A stretch of 18,112 bases of DNA, from positions 1-18,112 of the forward strand of contig SUVI01000079.1 of assembly GCA_015062085.1 (NCBI GenBank), given 5' to 3'. This document shows, in pieces, positions 7,542-14,395 of the stretch (position 1 is its first letter; each line of letters opens with the position of its first letter). The stretch is from Planctomycetaceae bacterium. GTDB taxonomy: Bacteria; Planctomycetota; Planctomycetia; Pirellulales; Thermoguttaceae. A program made the translations under genes and the position numbers. The notes beneath the pieces are model-generated. The model had not been told where the DNA came from, made no database searches, and worked only from the letters and a program-made list of their open reading frames with translations.

Positions 7542-7580
7542 CTTCCGTGGTGAAACTGGTACGCAGTTCCCGGATGAACC
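7542..7580 (+). repeat. 39-bp direct repeat, copy 2
   Basis: Exact second copy of 7415-7453, 127 bp downstream. The intervening sequence is not a regular CRISPR spacer and no further copy is seen in the window. Confidence 0.95.
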
Positions 7581-7776
7581 TTTTATTTTGGCAAAAACGC
7601 ATTCTCTTCTCAGTCTCAAATGATAAAATAGGCAAGATTTATAGTCAAAATCCTCCACTCTCAACCGATAAAATAGAAAAAATCCATATAATCGACTTAT
7701 TTTACTTAACCAGAATTTAAAAAAAACCGAAAGATTTAAGAAGAAAGTGTTTTGCCTCCAAACAGAAGGTGGTCTC

Positions 7777-10700
7777 ATGAAAAAGTTTGAAATTTGGAAA
7801 ATCGTATTCGTCATTTTGTTTTCCACAGTGTTTTTGACTGAAACGGAAACGGTTTCAGCAAAAGGACTTTTGGCGAAAAAGAAACGGGACGCAGCAGCGG
7901 TACAGGAAAATGCGCCGGCTGCGGCGGCAGATGAGAGTGCGATCGCAGCCAATTCGCAGCTTCGAAACGAAATTTCAAAGCAGGAGACCGAAAAAAAAGA
8001 GACCGCCTCGACAGAGAATTCCACGAAAAAGAAAAATCCGTTCACGACATTTTTCGATAATCTAGCGAAGTCGCGGAAACGAAATGCAGAGAGCAGTGTG
8101 GAACTGCCATCGGAGCAGGCGGTTCCCTCTGCAGACCTGCGTTCCACAGGAAGAGCCGGAAGTAAAGGATCGGAGCAGCTGACATTTTCGGGGGAAGATC
8201 CCAAAGACGAAAAGCCTCCGTTCGAGCCGTCCTATGGAGTCGACAGATCGGAAAAACAGCCCCATACGGAAGAGATCCCGGAACAGATCGTTTTGGAAGG
8301 AACAGCCCCCAGCATTCCCCAAGCTGGTGCAGTGGCCGAAGATACTGGAACGGCAGCCAAAGCTCCTGAAATGGTTTCAGAAAACATTCCGCAGACGGCC
8401 CCGCTGAAAAGCGGTCTTACAGACCAGAACGTTTCCGCTCACGATGACGAACAGGATCTTTCGGAGATCCCGGACTCCATTCGACTCGAAAATCACCAGA
8501 ATGGAGCCATCGCAGGATCCCAAAAGTCTGCGGAGACGTCCGATCTGGAAAACAGCAAAACTCCGCACACAGGATCCGCTTCATCTCCGGATGAAAACCC
8601 AAACTCATGGATCCTTGAATCCGCCGCCACCCCCCAAGCGGATACCCAAACGGATACACACCAGACGTCCGCAGAAACACCGTCAGATGCCTCACAAAAG
8701 GAGGAGACCGTCCGAAATATTTCCGAAATGGACTCGCATTCTGAATTCCCGCATTCCGAATTTGATGAGGAAAGAGAAGATCTGGAAGCCATGCCGCCAG
8801 TCCCTACCAAACGTGCACTGAAAGGGATGGATCCGGAAGAATCGCTTGACCCCGCATACGCTCGCTCGGGAAATTCCGTAAAAAGGGAGAGCGGATGGAA
8901 TCAGGAGATCCCAGAACTGGAATTCATGGAACAGAATGATACGAAACCGCTCCTGAACATTTCACCTCAGCGTCTCGTGTCGCCCTTAGAGCGCCGGAAT
9001 GCCATTTCTTCGGATCAGGATCCCTCACAGTCTGACGTGAACTCCGATCCCGTCTCGGCCGGTTTCCAGAATGCAGGTCCACTCGCTGGGTCTGCCATCG
9101 GAAATTCCGAGCACGCGGAAAACGCTGGCGGCCTTGGGACCCCCACGAGTGCTGAAATTTCCGACTTTTCGCTCCCGACAGAACTCCCGGCTGAGCTCCC
9201 GGCAAAACTTTCCGATCGACGTGAGCCGATGGGTTCAAGTTCCGCCGCAGCTTCAGTAAAAACGGCAGCTTCCGCACAGAAAGATCAGAATGAAGATTCC
9301 TTCACCATGCTGCCTCCGCCGCTGGAAACTTCCGTTGGAATCGAACCCTCCGTCGGTTCTGCCGTCCAAATCACAGACTCACCAGCCTCCGGTTCCAGTA
9401 ATTCAGTTTCCCGGTCCTCAGGAACTGCAGGGGCCTCGGAAGCGGGCATGAAGTCTGAAACGGAATGGGATGATGAAAACTTTGGCCTCCTTCCCTCTCC
9501 GCTGGAAGAGAGAGAAGCTGGGGATACTCCGACGAAAATTTCCGGAAAAGAACGTGCGGAATTGAAAGTTTTCACTCAAGCACCTCAAAATGTTTTGGTC
9601 GGAGTCGAAACTCAGTTCCAGATCCAAATTCGTAATGTGAGTCCGTTGGCCTCTAACGGAACGAGCGTCGAAATCGCGATCCCTGCGAGCTTTACCGTAA
9701 AAAAAGCCCTGACTTCCCGTGGAGCCACTGTCATTTTACGAGCTCCTGAAGAAAACTCCCAGCGATGCGTCTGGAATCTGGAAACGCTTCCGGCTTCTGC
9801 GCAGGAAACCCTCATTCTGAAGGTCGTCCCAACGGAGACGGTTTCCGCAGACCTTCGTGTCTCATGGAGCAATCGGCACGCTGAAGACCGTAAAGTCATG
9901 GTCGCGGAACTTCCGAAACTTCAGATGGAACTCATCCCGGATACTCTGATCCGTGAGGGAGAGGAAAATCGGGTAAAGATCCGCGTCGCCAATGCGGGAA
10001 ACTGCATCGCACGAAATATCGTCCTCAAAATGGAAACAGAAGGCTGCACAGAGCAGACATGCTCGCTTCAGGGCATTCCCGCTCTCCTTCCAGGAAATGC
10101 ACAGATCGTAGAAGCAGTCATCACGCCCACGTCCCGCGAAAAAGTCAAACTCTGCGTCTGTGCCCAGATCCAGAACCAGACCTACGCACTTGCCGAGCAT
10201 TTTTTCGACGTCCAGTTCATCGACATGAACGTGCAGATCGGCGAGCCGGAATCCCCGTTTGCCGGAGTTCAGACAAAGTTCCCCGTTGAGATCCGCAATC
10301 TCGGGAATACGCAGGCCCAAAACCTCCAAATGTGCCTCCAACTCCCGGAAAACGCACACTTTGCCGGCACGGAACCAAAACTCCCCTACATGGAAGCCGG
10401 AACTCAGCAGATCATTCTGGACCTAGCAGACACGCCGGAAGGCCATACTCAATATTTCCGCGTCCTCGTCGAATTCGACGAAGCCTGCACGACGCAGCTC
10501 CCCTTCACTCTCCAGACGGACACGCGGATCCTTTCCGAAAATCACGTTCCGCTCCAGATCGAAGGGATCACCAACGTGGAAATGAAGCTGAATTTCCCCG
10601 AACGGATCCTCTCAACGTCCGAAAACGGGATCTACGAGGTCCAGCTTACGAACACAGGAAGCAATACCATCAAAAACGGGCAGCTTTTCGCCTACTTCAG

Positions 10701-10917
10701 TGACGGGATCGAGCCGAATGAAGTAAAACAGACTGCCAATGTCATGAATGAAGGGATCGTCTCCTTCTCCGTACAGTCCCTCAAACCGGGAGAATCGCAA
10801 ACGTTCCAGATCCACGCAAACGCACAGATCGGCGGCAACTACACGATACGCTGCCAGTTTCTGTGCGAAGAAGCCGGACTGGACCTGATCCAGCAGGAAG
10901 TTTCCATTTACCGATGA
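7777..10917 (+). CDS. Secreted protein, long disordered region plus DUF11/CARDB-like repeats
   Basis: From the ATG at 7777 the protein has 1046 residues. A GTG ten codons earlier (7747) is possible, but the ATG places the signal peptide (MKKFEIWKIVFVILF... ending 'TVSA' at residue 28) at the N-terminus, with a purine-rich GAAGGTGG upstream. Residues about 30-590 are disordered and rich in Ser, Glu, Pro and Ala. Residues about 596-1046 form about four Ig-like beta domains with the phrases expected of DUF11/CARDB modules: 'VGVETQFQIQIRNVSP', 'EGEENRVKIRVANAGN', 'AGVQTKFPVEIRNLGN' and 'STSENGIYEVQLTNTGS'. Such modules usually serve as adhesive or structural parts of surface proteins. No anchor or transmembrane segment is visible at the C-terminus. 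It may be periplasmic, outer-surface or released. Function unknown. Confidence 0.88.
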   Translation: MKKFEIWKIVFVILFSTVFLTETETVSAKGLLAKKKRDAAAVQENAPAAAADESAIAANSQLRNEISKQETEKKETASTENSTKKKNPFTTFFDNLAKSRKRNAESSVELPSEQAVPSADLRSTGRAGSKGSEQLTFSGEDPKDEKPPFEPSYGVDRSEKQPHTEEIPEQIVLEGTAPSIPQAGAVAEDTGTAAKAPEMVSENIPQTAPLKSGLTDQNVSAHDDEQDLSEIPDSIRLENHQNGAIAGSQKSAETSDLENSKTPHTGSASSPDENPNSWILESAATPQADTQTDTHQTSAETPSDASQKEETVRNISEMDSHSEFPHSEFDEEREDLEAMPPVPTKRALKGMDPEESLDPAYARSGNSVKRESGWNQEIPELEFMEQNDTKPLLNISPQRLVSPLERRNAISSDQDPSQSDVNSDPVSAGFQNAGPLAGSAIGNSEHAENAGGLGTPTSAEISDFSLPTELPAELPAKLSDRREPMGSSSAAASVKTAASAQKDQNEDSFTMLPPPLETSVGIEPSVGSAVQITDSPASGSSNSVSRSSGTAGASEAGMKSETEWDDENFGLLPSPLEEREAGDTPTKISGKERAELKVFTQAPQNVLVGVETQFQIQIRNVSPLASNGTSVEIAIPASFTVKKALTSRGATVILRAPEENSQRCVWNLETLPASAQETLILKVVPTETVSADLRVSWSNRHAEDRKVMVAELPKLQMELIPDTLIREGEENRVKIRVANAGNCIARNIVLKMETEGCTEQTCSLQGIPALLPGNAQIVEAVITPTSREKVKLCVCAQIQNQTYALAEHFFDVQFIDMNVQIGEPESPFAGVQTKFPVEIRNLGNTQAQNLQMCLQLPENAHFAGTEPKLPYMEAGTQQIILDLADTPEGHTQYFRVLVEFDEACTTQLPFTLQTDTRILSENHVPLQIEGITNVEMKLNFPERILSTSENGIYEVQLTNTGSNTIKNGQLFAYFSDGIEPNEVKQTANVMNEGIVSFSVQSLKPGESQTFQIHANAQIGGNYTIRCQFLCEEAGLDLIQQEVSIYR

Positions 10918-11012
10918 CGAAAACGATGGGGAAAACGATGGGGAAAACGATGGGGAGAACTTTTCTCCCCGCAGGACCTCTCCGAAATCCTTCGGATCTA
11001 GGCCCTCGCTGA
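10914..11012 (+). CDS. Possible 32-residue ORF overlapping the upstream stop
   Basis: An ATG at 10914 overlaps the TGA of the preceding gene (ATGA) and opens a 32-codon frame ending TGA at 11010-11012. The first half is made of three Lys-Thr-Met-Gly repeats from a 12-bp tandem repeat; the second half is 'RTFLPAGPLRNPSDLGPR'. The nearest purine-rich stretch (caggaag) is about 14 bases upstream, too far to be convincing. The overlap may be chance; treat as doubtful. Confidence 0.15.
   Translation: MTKTMGKTMGKTMGRTFLPAGPLRNPSDLGPR
10920..10955 (+). repeat. 12-bp tandem repeat, 3 perfect copies
   Basis: aaaacgatgggg occurs three times in a row immediately after the stop codon at 10917. The unit is again a multiple of three although it lies outside the main gene. 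Confidence 0.95.
10952..10970 (+). other. Perfect hairpin, 8-bp stem and 3-nt loop
   Basis: GGGGAGAA (10952-10959), CTT, TTCTCCCC (10963-10970). The stem uses the last Gs of the 12-bp repeat. No T run follows, so it is not a standard intrinsic terminator; it could protect the 3' end of the transcript. Confidence 0.6.
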
Positions 11013-11041
11013 AACCTTCTCCTACAAAAAACATTCTCATA

Positions 11042-11077
11042 AAAAAAGCCGCCAAAGTTTCCTTTGACGGCTTTTTT
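11042..11077. terminator. Bidirectional intrinsic terminator
   Basis: A-run, GCCGCCAAAG, loop TTTC or shorter, CTTTGACGGC, T-run, with one C/A mismatch in the stem. A-tract and T-tract on the two sides make it work in both directions. It separates the gene ending at 10917 from the convergent rpsU. Confidence 0.9.
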
Positions 11078-11103
11078 GCTCTTCTGTTTTTTCTCATTCG
11101 GGC

Positions 11104-11133
11104 GTCTTCTGCTGATCAAAAAAAGCAGAAGAC
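11104..11133 (-). other. Inverted repeat downstream of rpsU
   Basis: A 10-bp perfect stem (gtcttctgct / agcagaagac) with a 10-nt loop containing an A/T run, 17 bp past the rpsU stop. It lacks a T tract after the stem on either strand. It may be an RNA-stabilising hairpin ahead of the terminator at 11042-11077. Confidence 0.55.
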
Positions 11134-11149
11134 TCCAAAGAAATCAAAC

Positions 11150-11347
11150 TCAACCCTGCGGATTGTTGCGGAGGCGACGAGAACGGCGCTCTGCGCGGAG
11201 ACGGATGCGGCGATTGATCTCGCTCGGCTTTTCGTAGAACTCACGACGGCGCATTTCCTTTTTGATACCGCTGCGCTCCACGAGCTTACGGAAACGACGG
11301 ACTGCATCCTGAACGGATTCGTTTTCTCTCAACGTCAGTTTGACCAC
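11150..11347 (-). CDS. rpsU: 30S ribosomal protein bS21
   Basis: This 65-residue, very basic protein begins '[19 protein letters not shown]' and ends in an Arg-rich helix ('[14 protein letters not shown]'), the expected bS21 layout of a short beta start, 'ENES...A.RRF+' and a basic tail. bS21 sits near the 3' end of 16S rRNA in the small subunit and assists initiation on natural mRNAs. I chose the GTG at 11347 because a full AGGAGGTGAT lies just upstream; longer readings would translate through that site. It is a single gene running against both neighbours, with its own promoter and a shared terminator. Confidence 0.94.
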   Translation of the reverse strand: MVKLTLRENESVQDAVRRFRKLVERSGIKKEMRRREFYEKPSEINRRIRLRAERRSRRLRNNPQG

Positions 11348-11351
11348 TAAA

Positions 11352-11361
11352 ATCACCTCCT
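11352..11361 (-). promoter_or_regulatory. Full-length Shine-Dalgarno of rpsU
   Basis: The minus strand reads AGGAGGTGAT, complementary over all 10 bases to the usual 16S rRNA 3' tail (ATCACCTCCT). The AGGAGG core is 8 nt from the GTG start. It is the longest such site in the window. Confidence 0.9.
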
Positions 11362-11406
11362 CAGGTCGGTCAGTAAAATTTTCATTTTCAAAAATCAACT
11401 AGGTAC

Positions 11407-11434
11407 ATTATACACGATTTCCGATTCTTGTCCA
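11407..11434 (-). promoter_or_regulatory. Sigma-70 promoter of rpsU
   Basis: On the minus strand, TGGACA (5 of 6 matches, 11429-11434), a 16-bp spacer and a perfect TATAAT (11407-11412) lie about 60 bp before the rpsU start. A G/C-rich run precedes the -35 box. Confidence 0.75.
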
Positions 11435-11468
11435 GAGGGGGGCACTCTATTTTCATCAAAAATCTTTT

Positions 11469-11496
11469 TTGTTAAAATTTAACGGTCAGGTAAAAT
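11469..11496 (+). promoter_or_regulatory. Candidate promoter for the gene at 11606, with 13-bp palindrome
   Basis: TTGTTA (11469-11474), a 16-bp spacer and TAAAAT (11491-11496) form a moderate sigma-70 match. GTTAAAATTTAAC (11471-11483), a perfect palindrome around a central A, overlaps the -35 box and would be a natural operator position. No regulator is known. Confidence 0.4.
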
Positions 11497-11605
11497 TTTT
11501 CTATTGTTCAGGTCGCGCAATTCCGATAAACCAAAAGTGAAGTAGTGTTTTGTTCAGCGGTATGCCTAACGGCGGCCGGATCCACACGGAAAACTAGGTG
11601 AAATC

Positions 11606-14299
11606 GTGAAGAACGAGAAACGTTTTCAATTCATTCTCTCCAGCCTCGCAGCAGGCTGCTTTGCCGGTTGGTGTTTTTTTGAACTCGGAGGTTCCTTCTC
11701 CGCCTCGGATAACACGGATGCCGCACATTCCATGATGTTCCCGGAAACCTACGTTTTGGAAATGGAGACGGAAACCGCTTCTGCCGACCGTCAAAAATCA
11801 GGGTTTCTCGAAGAAAGAGCCTGCCAGGCTGAAAGATCCGCGAAGCTCCTGCCGGAGAAAGAAGAACGGACCCTCTACCAGGCCGCAGCTCAAAAATCAC
11901 TCATTGGCCCGCACGTTCCGAAAGAAAATTTAGAAACGGCCCCTCAAACGGCGCTCGCCGGGCTCGTTTTGCCAAATGAAACGCCGTCGATGCTTCCTTC
12001 AGGAGAGATGACCCCTCCGGGAGAAGCGGTCTTGGCGCATACCGCACCTTCAATGGGGAGTGCAGTGCCGGATTTTCCGGAAAACGCACACAACAGCCAA
12101 ACGGAAACCGCCGCCAATTCTCTGGAAAGCGCCTCACCATCCCGTGCCCTGATCCGTGTTTCCGCATCATCCGCGAATACAGAAATGGATCCGGCGTCAT
12201 TCACGCCTTCGGCAAACTTCCCGACGGATCCGTCTGCAGATCCGCCGAGTGCCAAGGCTTCCGCAGTCGCTCTTTTGATGCCGCAGGAAGGAGTTTCCGT
12301 TTCCCAAAGAATGGCAGGCCTGAATCAAATGGCGATCCAGAATCTCATGCGTACGGATGAGACCACCGAGAATACCGTCCCCGGAACGCCTGAAATGGTC
12401 TCCGGAACGCCTGGAATGGTCCCCGGAACGCCTGAAATGGTCTCCGGAACGCCTGGAATGGTCTCCGGAACGCCTGAAATGGTCTCCGGAACGCCTGGAA
12501 TGGTCTCCGGAACGCCTGGAATGGCACAAGCTCCAATTCTGAGGCACATTCCGGCAGAAACGGAAGCCGATGCGGAAAAAGAGCTCCCCGGGGTCGTGCG
12601 CCTTTCCCAGCCGGAAACGCCCTCGGCCGCTCAAAGCGACTCCGAAAGATTTCTCGCCTCTCTGAGAGCAGAAAACGAAACGGCAGGCGCTGCAGCCGCA
12701 AAAGAAATGGCCGTTGAAGAAATGGCCGTTGAGGAACTCCCAACCAAGGAACTCCCAACCAAGGAACTCCCCATTCAGGAACTCTCCGTTCAGGAGCTGA
12801 CCCCCGTGCCTGAACAGACTCGCATTAATGGAGAAAATTCGGAGGAAAAACCGGAAGCGCTTCGGGAGGGATCTGCAGATAAAACTCCAGAAAAACTCGC
12901 GGAAGAACCTCAAGCAGACTCCGAAAAAGAGGAAGCTGAAAAAGAGGAAGCTGAAAAAACGGAAAGCAAAAAAACGGAGAGTGAAAAAAGTGAAAAAGAG
13001 GAAACGGAAAAGCCCGTCAAAAAAACGTACTTCCTTTCCTTCACAGATACGGACATTCGCGATGCCTTGGAAAAATTCTCGTGGAAAACGGATCTGAAAG
13101 TCTTCGCAGCTCTCGATGTGCAGGGTGAGATCACGTGCGAAACAGAAAATTCCGATCCGGAGATCATCCTCAGCAAAATGCTGGCAGGCCTGCCGTTCGA
13201 TTTCGTGCGCCATGAAGATTTCATTTACGTTGCCCATACATCCAGACTGAAAAACCTTCCGGAACCGCTCAATGAGTACATGGAACAAGTTTTCGTTCCG
13301 AAAAATATTTCGATCGAAGAACTGGAACTGGCTTTTGCGTCCAACCTGAGCAGCGTCGGCTCGTGTGAACGCACGAGAGACCGAAATGGAAACGAGGCAC
13401 TTTGCGTGAAAGACTGGGCACTCTCGCTCGACCAGCTCGTGGAGATCCAGAAACTCATCGACATTCCTGCCCCTGAAAACCGCATGACTGCATACGTTTT
13501 CCAGCATGAACTCAACGGAACGGCAGAACCGCTGGATCTCGTTTCCGTCGCAGAAAATCGCGGCCTCGTACTCCAGCGGATGGCGATCCCGAGCCTCCAG
13601 AAGAAAAATGAGAAAAAATCGCTTTTCGGAAAGGAAGATGCCGCAGCACAGAACATTCAGGCATACTCGATCTCGTTCCGGACAGATACGTTCATGATCG
13701 GCGTACGAGACCAAATGCACGTAATTCCCGCGTCGCTCATCAGTGAACCGTCCGCTAAAATCGCACTGAATGAACCAATGGAATTCGAATTCATGCTGAA
13801 CGTTGCGCAAAAAATGGTTCCTTTCCGCCTCTCTCTTGCGTTCCGGGAAAATCCCAATGCGCAGGCAGAAGGCGAAAGCCCGATCCTTGCAGAGGTGATT
13901 TGCCAGCCGAAAGGTGAACTCGACTCCAAATCAAAACCCAACCCCGTCCACTTCACGATGCCGATGCCAACAGAATGTGAGAAATCGCTCGTTTTCCAGC
14001 TGAATCTCGGAGAATTCGCTCACGAAGATCAGGAAATGAGTAAGAATCCGATCTACGCATTCCGCGGAAACCGCGTCGAAAAGGAAGCCGTTATCGTTTT
14101 CATGCCGTTCAAAAAGCATGAGGATCCCCAGCAGGTCAACATTGCGCCGGCAGGAGTACAGGCCCTCATCCGTCAGCAGGAAGTGCTCGGGCGCAAGTAT
14201 TTCGGAAGCCTGGATCAGATCGAACGGAGCCTCTCCCCGGTCTGCTTCTCGCTCGCACAGAAATTGCGTCAGGGAACGGTGGTCCGAACGACATACTGA
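11606..14299 (+). CDS. Exported protein with secretin N0/N1-like domains and repeat-rich N-half
   Basis: This 897-residue protein starts at GTG with AGGTGA upstream. Residues about 7-33 are a hydrophobic signal or anchor segment; 'SLAAGC' (Cys18) resembles, but does not fully match, a lipobox. Residues 40-470 are disordered and contain GTPxMVS repeats (260-308), KEL-type pentapeptides (366-400) and a Lys/Glu-rich stretch (about 435-473). Residues about 475-545 ('YFLSFTDTDIRDALEKFS' through 'ITCETENSDPEIILSKML' to 'VRHEDFIYVAH') fit the STN/N0 fold of secretins. About 560-625 ('QVFVPKNISIEELELAFA' to 'VEIQKLIDIPAP') resemble the secretin_N (N1) domain. The remaining 270 residues are beta-rich and show no secretin barrel motif. 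A role in envelope assembly or as a partner of a secretion/pilus system is possible but unproven. Confidence 0.82.
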   Translation: MKNEKRFQFILSSLAAGCFAGWCFFELGGSFSASDNTDAAHSMMFPETYVLEMETETASADRQKSGFLEERACQAERSAKLLPEKEERTLYQAAAQKSLIGPHVPKENLETAPQTALAGLVLPNETPSMLPSGEMTPPGEAVLAHTAPSMGSAVPDFPENAHNSQTETAANSLESASPSRALIRVSASSANTEMDPASFTPSANFPTDPSADPPSAKASAVALLMPQEGVSVSQRMAGLNQMAIQNLMRTDETTENTVPGTPEMVSGTPGMVPGTPEMVSGTPGMVSGTPEMVSGTPGMVSGTPGMAQAPILRHIPAETEADAEKELPGVVRLSQPETPSAAQSDSERFLASLRAENETAGAAAAKEMAVEEMAVEELPTKELPTKELPIQELSVQELTPVPEQTRINGENSEEKPEALREGSADKTPEKLAEEPQADSEKEEAEKEEAEKTESKKTESEKSEKEETEKPVKKTYFLSFTDTDIRDALEKFSWKTDLKVFAALDVQGEITCETENSDPEIILSKMLAGLPFDFVRHEDFIYVAHTSRLKNLPEPLNEYMEQVFVPKNISIEELELAFASNLSSVGSCERTRDRNGNEALCVKDWALSLDQLVEIQKLIDIPAPENRMTAYVFQHELNGTAEPLDLVSVAENRGLVLQRMAIPSLQKKNEKKSLFGKEDAAAQNIQAYSISFRTDTFMIGVRDQMHVIPASLISEPSAKIALNEPMEFEFMLNVAQKMVPFRLSLAFRENPNAQAEGESPILAEVICQPKGELDSKSKPNPVHFTMPMPTECEKSLVFQLNLGEFAHEDQEMSKNPIYAFRGNRVEKEAVIVFMPFKKHEDPQQVNIAPAGVQALIRQQEVLGRKYFGSLDQIERSLSPVCFSLAQKLRQGTVVRTTY
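12383..12529 (+). repeat. In-frame 21-bp repeat, 7 copies (GTPxMVS)
   Basis: Seven units of 21 bp encode GTPEMVS or GTPGMVS/P, alternating Glu and Gly in the first six so that a 42-bp higher-order unit is visible. The last unit ends MAQ. Copies differ by only a few bases, pointing to recent expansion in blocks of two. Confidence 0.97.
12701..12805 (+). repeat. In-frame 15-bp repeat, 7 copies (pentapeptide)
   Basis: Seven 15-bp units encode KEMAV EEMAV EELPT KELPT KELPI QELSV QELTP in the disordered half of the secretin-N-like protein. Neighbouring copies 1-2 and 3-4 are the most alike, consistent with successive duplications. Confidence 0.9.
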
Positions 14300-14334
14300 C
14301 CTTCGGCGTTTTGAAAAAGATCTGACGATAAAAG

Positions 14335-14367
14335 AAAAAAGGGACGGTCCAGGCCGCCCCTCTTTTT
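14335..14367. terminator. Bidirectional intrinsic terminator
   Basis: A-run, GGGACGG (14341-14347), loop TCCAGG, CCGCCCC (14354-14360) with one A/C mismatch, then TCTTTTT. It lies between two convergent genes (stops at 14299 and 14396) and has A- and T-tracts suited to both directions. Confidence 0.85.
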
Positions 14368-14395
14368 GTTTCAGGATCCGAAAGATCCGAGTCTG

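Larger units (their letters stand above)
7181..7776. other. 596-bp non-coding, repeat-rich region
   Basis: No gene is supported here. The left part (about 7210-7325) holds purine-rich words such as 'cacgaatttcacggaaaaca' and 'gaggcacagaaacacactga'. The right part (about 7380-7580) holds related words on the opposite strand ('ttttgtgaatttcgcatt', 'gtctttcgtgttt'), so the region forms a loose inverted repeat. In some frames this gives the low-complexity reading FTTEDTKN..., typical of a degenerate interspersed repeat seen in many environmental bacterial genomes (recognised from memory). The last 150 bp are AT-rich, with 'gataaaatag' twice (7622 and 7667) and TATAAT at 7687-7692 but no good -35 box. 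Confidence 0.7.

Noticed and set aside
7415..7580. CRISPR array suggested by the two 39-bp repeats
   Set aside because: Only two copies, with an 88-bp gap that is itself made of related repeat words, and no cas gene in the window.
7335..8204. 289-codon minus-strand frame with the FTTEDTKN-like string
   Set aside because: It covers the interspersed repeat and runs antisense into the signal peptide of the gene at 7777; such strings are a known artefact of this type of repeat.
11606..11662. Lipoprotein signal at 'SLAAGC' (Cys18)
   Set aside because: The -3 position is Ala rather than Leu/Val/Ile and the hydrophobic segment continues past the Cys, so lipidation is noted as possible but not called.
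12383..12529. CRISPR or binding-site array suggested by the 21-bp repeat
   Set aside because: There are no spacers; units abut directly and keep the reading frame of an exported protein.
12197..13810. 537-codon open frame on the minus strand
   Set aside because: It lies wholly antisense to the secretin-N-like gene, is rich in Phe/Arg/Ser/His as expected from reversed Lys/Glu codons, reads through the 21-bp repeat, and has no ribosome binding site or domain.
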